Below, one piece after another: positions 58,943 to 64,000 of a stretch of 64,000 nt of DNA. Position 1 is the stretch's first letter, and each line of letters starts with the position of its first letter. Under the pieces are notes generated by a model that searched no databases, was not told the DNA's origin, and saw only the letters and a program-made list of their open reading frames with translations. Source of the DNA: Brevibacillus panacihumi W25. GTDB taxonomy: Bacteria > Bacillota > Bacilli > Brevibacillales > Brevibacillaceae. A program made the translations under genes and the position numbers. The stretch covers positions 25,870 through 89,869 of the forward strand of contig NZ_KI629787.1 of NCBI RefSeq assembly GCF_000503775.1. The letters run 5' to 3'.

Positions 58943-60400
<1,458 letters not shown>

Positions 60401-60427
60401 GACACCCTGGAAAGGGGAGATCACTAA

Positions 60428-60826
60428 GTGAGCAAGATGACAGTTGAAGTCGTAACTCCGGAACGGGTTGTCTACAGCGGTCAAGCCCAAATGGTTATTG
60501 CCCGCGGCGTTCAAGGGGATCTCGGTATTTTGCCGAACCATATGCCAATGGTGACCCCGTTGAAAACAGCGCCTGTTCAAATTAAGGTTGAAGGCGATCA
60601 GACTTTGCGGATGGCAGTTAGCGGCGGCTTCATGGAAGTGCGCGGCGACAAAGTAACCATCCTCGCTGAAACGGCTGAATTGCCAGGTGATATTGACGTC
60701 GAGCGTGCCAAGGCTGCCAAAGAGCGTGCCGAAAAACGCTTGGCAGAAAAATATCCGGAAATTGATTTTGAACGTGCTGAACGTGCACTGCAGCGTGCTC
60801 TTGCACGCCTGGACGTGACGAAGTAA
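60428..60826 (+). CDS. atpC: ATP synthase subunit epsilon
   Basis: A 132-aa subunit: an N-terminal beta sandwich (1-85) and a C-terminal helical hairpin rich in Ala/Glu/Lys/Arg (ERAKAAKERAEKRLAEKY) that can inhibit ATP hydrolysis. GTG start after GGAAAGGGGAG. Last gene of the operon. Confidence 0.95.
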   Translation: MSKMTVEVVTPERVVYSGQAQMVIARGVQGDLGILPNHMPMVTPLKTAPVQIKVEGDQTLRMAVSGGFMEVRGDKVTILAETAELPGDIDVERAKAAKERAEKRLAEKYPEIDFERAERALQRALARLDVTK

Positions 60827-60832
60827 GCCGGT

Positions 60833-60866
60833 ATCCCCGCGCCATTGTGGTTGCGGGGATTTTTCC
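60833..60866 (+). terminator. Terminator of the atp operon
   Basis: ATCCCCGC...GCGGGGAT forms an 8-bp stem, followed by TTTTTCC. Confidence 0.9.
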
Positions 60867-60926
60867 TGTAAAGTGGAAACATGCATGAGCAGACCAGCTT
60901 TACGGGTATGATATTTGCAGTTGGTA

Positions 60927-60951
60927 ATTCGATCTTGTTTCCGTGTATAAT
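60927..60951 (+). promoter_or_regulatory. Candidate promoter of the 61036 gene
   Basis: A perfect TATAAT at 60946 lies 80 bp before the gene. The -35 (TTGGTA with 19-bp spacing) is poor. Confidence 0.45.
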
Positions 60952-61035
60952 AAACCTAATGCCCTGCCGGTTGACTTTTTTTCATAAGCTACGCGCTGCG
61001 GGATGGACGGTTGGGAATAAAGGAGAGTGTAATGG

Positions 61036-61779
61036 ATGCAAACTGTTCGCGATATTCGTCATAACAATGAGGGGATTGTCATTCCAAGCGGCTTTAAGGC
61101 AAATGGCTGGGCCGACGTGTTGCCGCATGAAATGAACGTCTTGTTTCAAGCCTTTTGTTATGTCGTGACCAAGTACGAAACCAAGGCTGAGATGGAACAG
61201 GCATTGGGTGAACTCAAAGCACTGGAAGGCACTTTTGCCACACCGACAGTTGATATGTTTAAATCCGAGCAGGATTTTGAAGGCTATGTGAAATTGTTGA
61301 ACAAGCACAAGGCTTTCTTCCAGCGTTCAAACTATGAGTACCCCAATTCTCGGGAAGAAGCGATTCAGCTCTTCTCCAAATGGGGATTGTTGCTCGACAA
61401 AGGCGATGTATGGGACATTCCAGTATATCCTTTCCCGGATGTGACGGGGCTGTTCAAATTGACGGAAGCCGAACAACTGGCTCTGTCTTACGTGAAGCTG
61501 GAAGCCCTGGTTCACCCCATGTTCAGCAAACTCGTCATGCAGTTGCATGAGCAGGAAGAGAACTCATTCAGCTACTCCAAAGCCGATCTGAAGGCGATGC
61601 TGAATACGAATGACGAAATGCTGGCTGAAGTTCTGATCAAATTGACACCGTACCTGGAAGAGCCGATCGACAACATGCTGGACATTCCTGAGGATGAAAA
61701 AATGTCCTTCACCGTTGTTTGGGAGCGTGTGTACGAAGACTTTCTGGGTCAGCAATATACCGGAAAAAATTTGCAATAA
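61036..61779 (+). CDS. Unrecognised 247-aa cytoplasmic protein
   Basis: An acidic, probably soluble helical protein without signal peptide, membrane helix or known catalytic motif. Aromatic and acidic segments recur (EQDFEGYVKLLNKHKAFFQ, WDIPVYPFPDVTGLF), and the C-terminal half looks like a winged-helix-rich arrangement (FSYSKADLKAMLNTNDEMLAEVLIKLTPYLEEP). I do not recognise the family. It lies between the atp and nuo operons with its own probable promoter. AAAGGAGAG precedes the ATG. Possible but unproven roles include regulation. Confidence 0.75.
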   Translation: MQTVRDIRHNNEGIVIPSGFKANGWADVLPHEMNVLFQAFCYVVTKYETKAEMEQALGELKALEGTFATPTVDMFKSEQDFEGYVKLLNKHKAFFQRSNYEYPNSREEAIQLFSKWGLLLDKGDVWDIPVYPFPDVTGLFKLTEAEQLALSYVKLEALVHPMFSKLVMQLHEQEENSFSYSKADLKAMLNTNDEMLAEVLIKLTPYLEEPIDNMLDIPEDEKMSFTVVWERVYEDFLGQQYTGKNLQ

Positions 61780-61855
61780 ACTTTTGCACGTGGAATGCCT
61801 GGGGATATTTTCCCTGGGTTTTTTCCGTTATATGGAGGAAATGGAAGGCTTTCGT

Positions 61856-61884
61856 TAGACACCCTCTGGTTGATTTGCTATAAT
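61856..61884 (+). promoter_or_regulatory. Promoter of the nuo operon
   Basis: TAGACA-N17-TATAAT with an extended -10 TGC just before it. It is about 95 bp before nuoA. A strong sigma-A promoter by eye. Confidence 0.8.
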
Positions 61885-61980
61885 GATAAAGGTATTTTTT
61901 GTAACAGAAAGGAAGCAATCTCCTTTCAAAAGCCAGAAAAAACAGTTTATTATCATGAAGTGCAGAAGGGAACGTGGGTA

Positions 61981-62349
61981 ATGGACATCTATACCAACAA
62001 TTATGTCATTGTCGCCATTTTTTTGATTCTTGGTGTGTTGTTGCCCGTGGCTACTGTAAGTATCGTTGGTCCGCTGTTACGCCCGAAAAAACCAACTGCA
62101 GAAAAGCAAACAACTTATGAAAGCGGTAACATTCCAGTTGGTGACAGTTGGGTACGTTTCAACGTAAAGTATTACATCTTCGCCCTGATGTTCGTTATTT
62201 TTGATGTAGAGACGCTCTTTCTCTATCCGTGGGCAGTCGCGTACAAGGAGTTAGGCCTGTTCGCGCTGGTGGAGATGGCGATCTTTATCACCCTCCTGGT
62301 AGTTGGATTGATTTACGCATGGAGAAAGAAGGTGCTGGAATGGAACTAG
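61981..62349 (+). CDS. nuoA: NADH-quinone oxidoreductase subunit A
   Basis: A 122-aa three-helix membrane subunit of complex [21 protein letters not shown] and [12 protein letters not shown] are the family signatures, here with Ser in place of the Cys of YECG. ATG 61981 after AGAAGGGA; the open frame upstream is leader. It overlaps nuoB by 10 bp. Confidence 0.95.
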   Translation: MDIYTNNYVIVAIFLILGVLLPVATVSIVGPLLRPKKPTAEKQTTYESGNIPVGDSWVRFNVKYYIFALMFVIFDVETLFLYPWAVAYKELGLFALVEMAIFITLLVVGLIYAWRKKVLEWN

Positions 62350-62858
62350 ATCTGACGAGCATTGCGCCTGAACTGCAAGAAGAGTTGAATCGAAATGTAA
62401 TGTTTACAACACTGGAAACGGTAAAGGGTTGGGTGCGAAGCAATTCGCTCTGGCCTTTAACTTTTGGTTTGGCTTGTTGCGCGATTGAGATGATGGGAGC
62501 TGGCGGTGCGCGTTATGACCTGGACCGTTTTGGCGTCATTTTCCGTGCATCTCCGCGCCAGTCCGATGTGATGATCGTGGCCGGTACGGTTACGAAGAAG
62601 ATGGCTCCATTGCTGCGTAGATTGTATGATCAAATGCCCGAGCCCAAGTGGGTTATTGCGATGGGCTCCTGTGCGACTGCCGGAGGGCCTTATGTGCGCT
62701 CCTACAGTGTGGTGAAAGGCGTAGATCAGGTTGTTCCCGTAGATGTCTACATCCCAGGGTGCCCACCGAATCCGGCCGCTTTAATTTATGGAATAAACAA
62801 ACTGCAAGAAAAAATTCGCTATGAAGCGAAGACTGGAAAGCAGGTGACCAGTCTATGA
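62340..62858 (+). CDS. nuoB: NADH-quinone oxidoreductase subunit B
   Basis: A 172-aa subunit that carries cluster N2. The four Cys ligands are in [16 protein letters not shown] and GCPPNP. The start lies inside the end of nuoA and the stop overlaps the nuoC start, so the genes are coupled. Confidence 0.95.
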   Translation: MELDLTSIAPELQEELNRNVMFTTLETVKGWVRSNSLWPLTFGLACCAIEMMGAGGARYDLDRFGVIFRASPRQSDVMIVAGTVTKKMAPLLRRLYDQMPEPKWVIAMGSCATAGGPYVRSYSVVKGVDQVVPVDVYIPGCPPNPAALIYGINKLQEKIRYEAKTGKQVTSL

Positions 62859-64000
62859 CGGACGAGAATCGCAAACCGACGCCGGAGGAAAAAGCGAAGG
62901 CGGCCGCAGAAGCGATGGCAAAGGCAAAGGCCGCAAAAGAAGCAAAAGAGGCTGCGGCAAAAGCAGAAGCTGAAGTCGAAGCCCCTGCCCAAACTTCTGC
63001 CGATACTCCGTCTTCAAGCGAAAGCAAGTCCTTCTCCGAAATGACGCCGGAAGAAAAGGCAGCGGCGAAAAAAGCAGCAGCAGCGGAAGCGATTGCCAAG
63101 GCGAAAGCGGCGAAGGAGGCCGAGTCGCAGGCGGAAGCCCCGACCCCAGCCGCAAGCAAGCCCGTCTCTGAAATGACGCCGGAGGAAAAGGCAGCGGCGA
63201 AAAAAGCAGCAGCCGCCGAAGCGATTGCCAAGGCGAAAGCGGCGAAGGAGGCTGAGTCGCAGGCAGAAGCCCCGACCCCAGCCGCAAGCAAGCCCGTCTC
63301 TGAAATGACGCCGGAGGAAAAGGCGGCGGCGAAAAAAGCAGCAGCAGCCGAAGCGATTGCCAAGGCGAAAGCGGCGAAGGAAGCCGAGTCGCAGGCGGAA
63401 GCCCCGACTTCAGCCGCAAGCAAGCCCATTTCGGAAATGACACCGGAAGAAAAGGCAGCAGCGAAAAAAGCGGCGGCAGCCGAAGCACTCGCCAAAGCGA
63501 AAGCAGCGAAGGAAGCAAAAGAAGCCGCAGAGCAAGGTGCTGATGCTGCAGGTGGAGATGCCGAGACACAAGCAAAAGCGGCGGCAGCAGCCAAAGCGAA
63601 GGCAGCAGCCGCAGCCGCGGCAAAAGCAAAGGCAGCACGCGATGCCGCAGCGCAGGGCGGTGATAGCGGAGACGACGCTGACGCGAAGGCGAAAGCAGCA
63701 GCTGCAGCCAAGGCCAAAGCCGCAGCGGCGGCAGCAGCGAAAGCAAAGGCTGCCCAAGCTGGCGGTGCAGGCGCGGCAGAAGCTGATGAGAGTCAGCCAA
63801 AAGAGCCGTCTAAGAACCAGCCTTATCTGGATAAATACGTAGCACGCATCAAAGAGGCATTTGGCGCAGAAGTGATTGAAGCTTCTTATATTAATGAATT
63901 GGCCAAGGAAGTACCTACCTTGGTGATCCAAAATGAACGCTGGCACGACGTAGCCCTGTTCTTGAAGGAAGATGAACAGTTGGCCTTCGATTATCTTTCC
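62855..64000 (+). CDS. nuoC: NADH-quinone oxidoreductase subunit C (partial, with repetitive N-terminal extension)
   Basis: The gene runs off the window; 382 codons are seen. The first ~320 residues are Ala/Lys/Glu-rich and repetitive. A 132-bp unit (44 aa: [16 protein letters not shown]…, ending SKPV/I) starts at 63035, 63167, 63299 and 63431. The last is followed by further Ala/Lys stretches with (A)KAKAA runs. Real NuoC homology begins near [26 protein letters not shown] at about 63826. Such extensions occur on NuoC of some Bacillota. They may form a charged helix or contact other subunits. The ATG overlaps the nuoB stop. Confidence 0.88.
   Translation, partial: MTDENRKPTPEEKAKAAAEAMAKAKAAKEAKEAAAKAEAEVEAPAQTSADTPSSSESKSFSEMTPEEKAAAKKAAAAEAIAKAKAAKEAESQAEAPTPAASKPVSEMTPEEKAAAKKAAAAEAIAKAKAAKEAESQAEAPTPAASKPVSEMTPEEKAAAKKAAAAEAIAKAKAAKEAESQAEAPTSAASKPISEMTPEEKAAAKKAAAAEALAKAKAAKEAKEAAEQGADAAGGDAETQAKAAAAAKAKAAAAAAAKAKAARDAAAQGGDSGDDADAKAKAAAAAKAKAAAAAAAKAKAAQAGGAGAAEADESQPKEPSKNQPYLDKYVARIKEAFGAEVIEASYINELAKEVPTLVIQNERWHDVALFLKEDEQLAFDYLS
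63035..63520 (+). repeat. Tandem 132-bp repeat in nuoC
   Basis: Three full units (63035-63166, 63167-63298, 63299-63430) and a fourth partial unit from 63431 to about 63520 are nearly identical. The 132-bp period keeps the frame (44 codons). The near identity at DNA level suggests recent slippage or unequal recombination, so copy number may differ between strains. Confidence 0.92.

Noticed and set aside
63035-63520. CRISPR-like array
   Set aside because: The 132-bp units are contiguous, in frame and coding; there are no spacers. No CRISPR array was seen elsewhere in the window.
62653-63717. Ala/Phe-rich minus-strand frame opposite nuoC repeats
   Set aside because: Low-complexity shadow created by the repetitive GCN/AAA codons of nuoC.

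Overview
This window looks like chromosome from an aerobic, endospore-forming Bacillota of the Brevibacillus/Paenibacillaceae type (inference). The reasons are the sporulation genes (spo0F, spoIIR, a YhcN-type lipoprotein), the order tdk-prfA-prmC-spoIIR-ywlC-mntP-ywlE-rpiB-ywlG-glyA-upp-mnaA-atp known from Bacillus, an SLH-domain surface protein, fused isobutyryl-CoA mutase IcmF, and a complex I (nuo) operon, which Bacillus subtilis lacks. Base composition is roughly balanced, and almost all genes lie on the + strand.

Layout. 1-1720: 3' part of a group II intron and of a palindromic repeat. 1.8-5.5 kb: MFS exporter, DUF1934 protein, small membrane protein, sigma-54 activator. 5.7-7.1 kb: lysine 2,3-aminomutase with a clear sigma-54 promoter and an upstream activator palindrome. 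7.3-18.1 kb: a fatty/branched-chain acyl-CoA degradation block (FadF-like Fe-S oxidoreductase, thiolase, 3-hydroxybutyryl-CoA dehydrogenase, two acyl-CoA dehydrogenases, TetR regulator, IcmF) with four related 14-bp operator-like sites. 18.3-20.8 kb: rpoE and pyrG, the latter with a GGGC start and an attenuator. 21.0-22.65 kb: an IS110-family element. 22.7-32.6 kb: amj (minus strand), spo0F, fbaA, tal, murA2, glpX, rho, a LysM/M23 protein, a radical SAM protein, rpmE and tdk. 32.6-46.3 kb: yhcN-like gene, prfA, prmC, spoIIR, [repeat + intron], DUF3298 protein (minus), ywlC, mntP, ywlE, rpiB, ywlG, glyA, [repeat], upp, mnaA. 46.4-48.6 kb: [repeat + intron]. 48.8-53.4 kb: SLH phosphodiester glycosidase-like protein and a second thiolase. 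53.5-60.8 kb: the complete ATP synthase operon. 61.0-64.0 kb: an unrecognised gene, then nuoA, nuoB and the start of nuoC with a tandem-repeat extension.

The most unusual content is a family of long palindromic repeats of about 220-240 bp. Five copies are present, all in the same orientation. Four of them follow a + strand gene end and its terminator; the upstream neighbour of the first is outside the window. Three copies carry the same 1,948-nt group II intron at exactly the same position, and two intron-free copies define that position to the base. The 7-bp stem whose 5' strand ends at the intron site shows three different compensated base pairs in three copies. The intron's candidate EBS1 (UGGACG) has the same sequence as part of that stem's 3' strand. 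A fourth element, the IS110 copy, has inserted into the 3' tail of another repeat. Its non-coding left end contains segments that match that insertion site and the element's own end, as expected of a bridge RNA, and joining its ends would create a TTGACA-N18-TATTAT promoter. The repeat is therefore a docking site for two different RNA-guided mobile elements.
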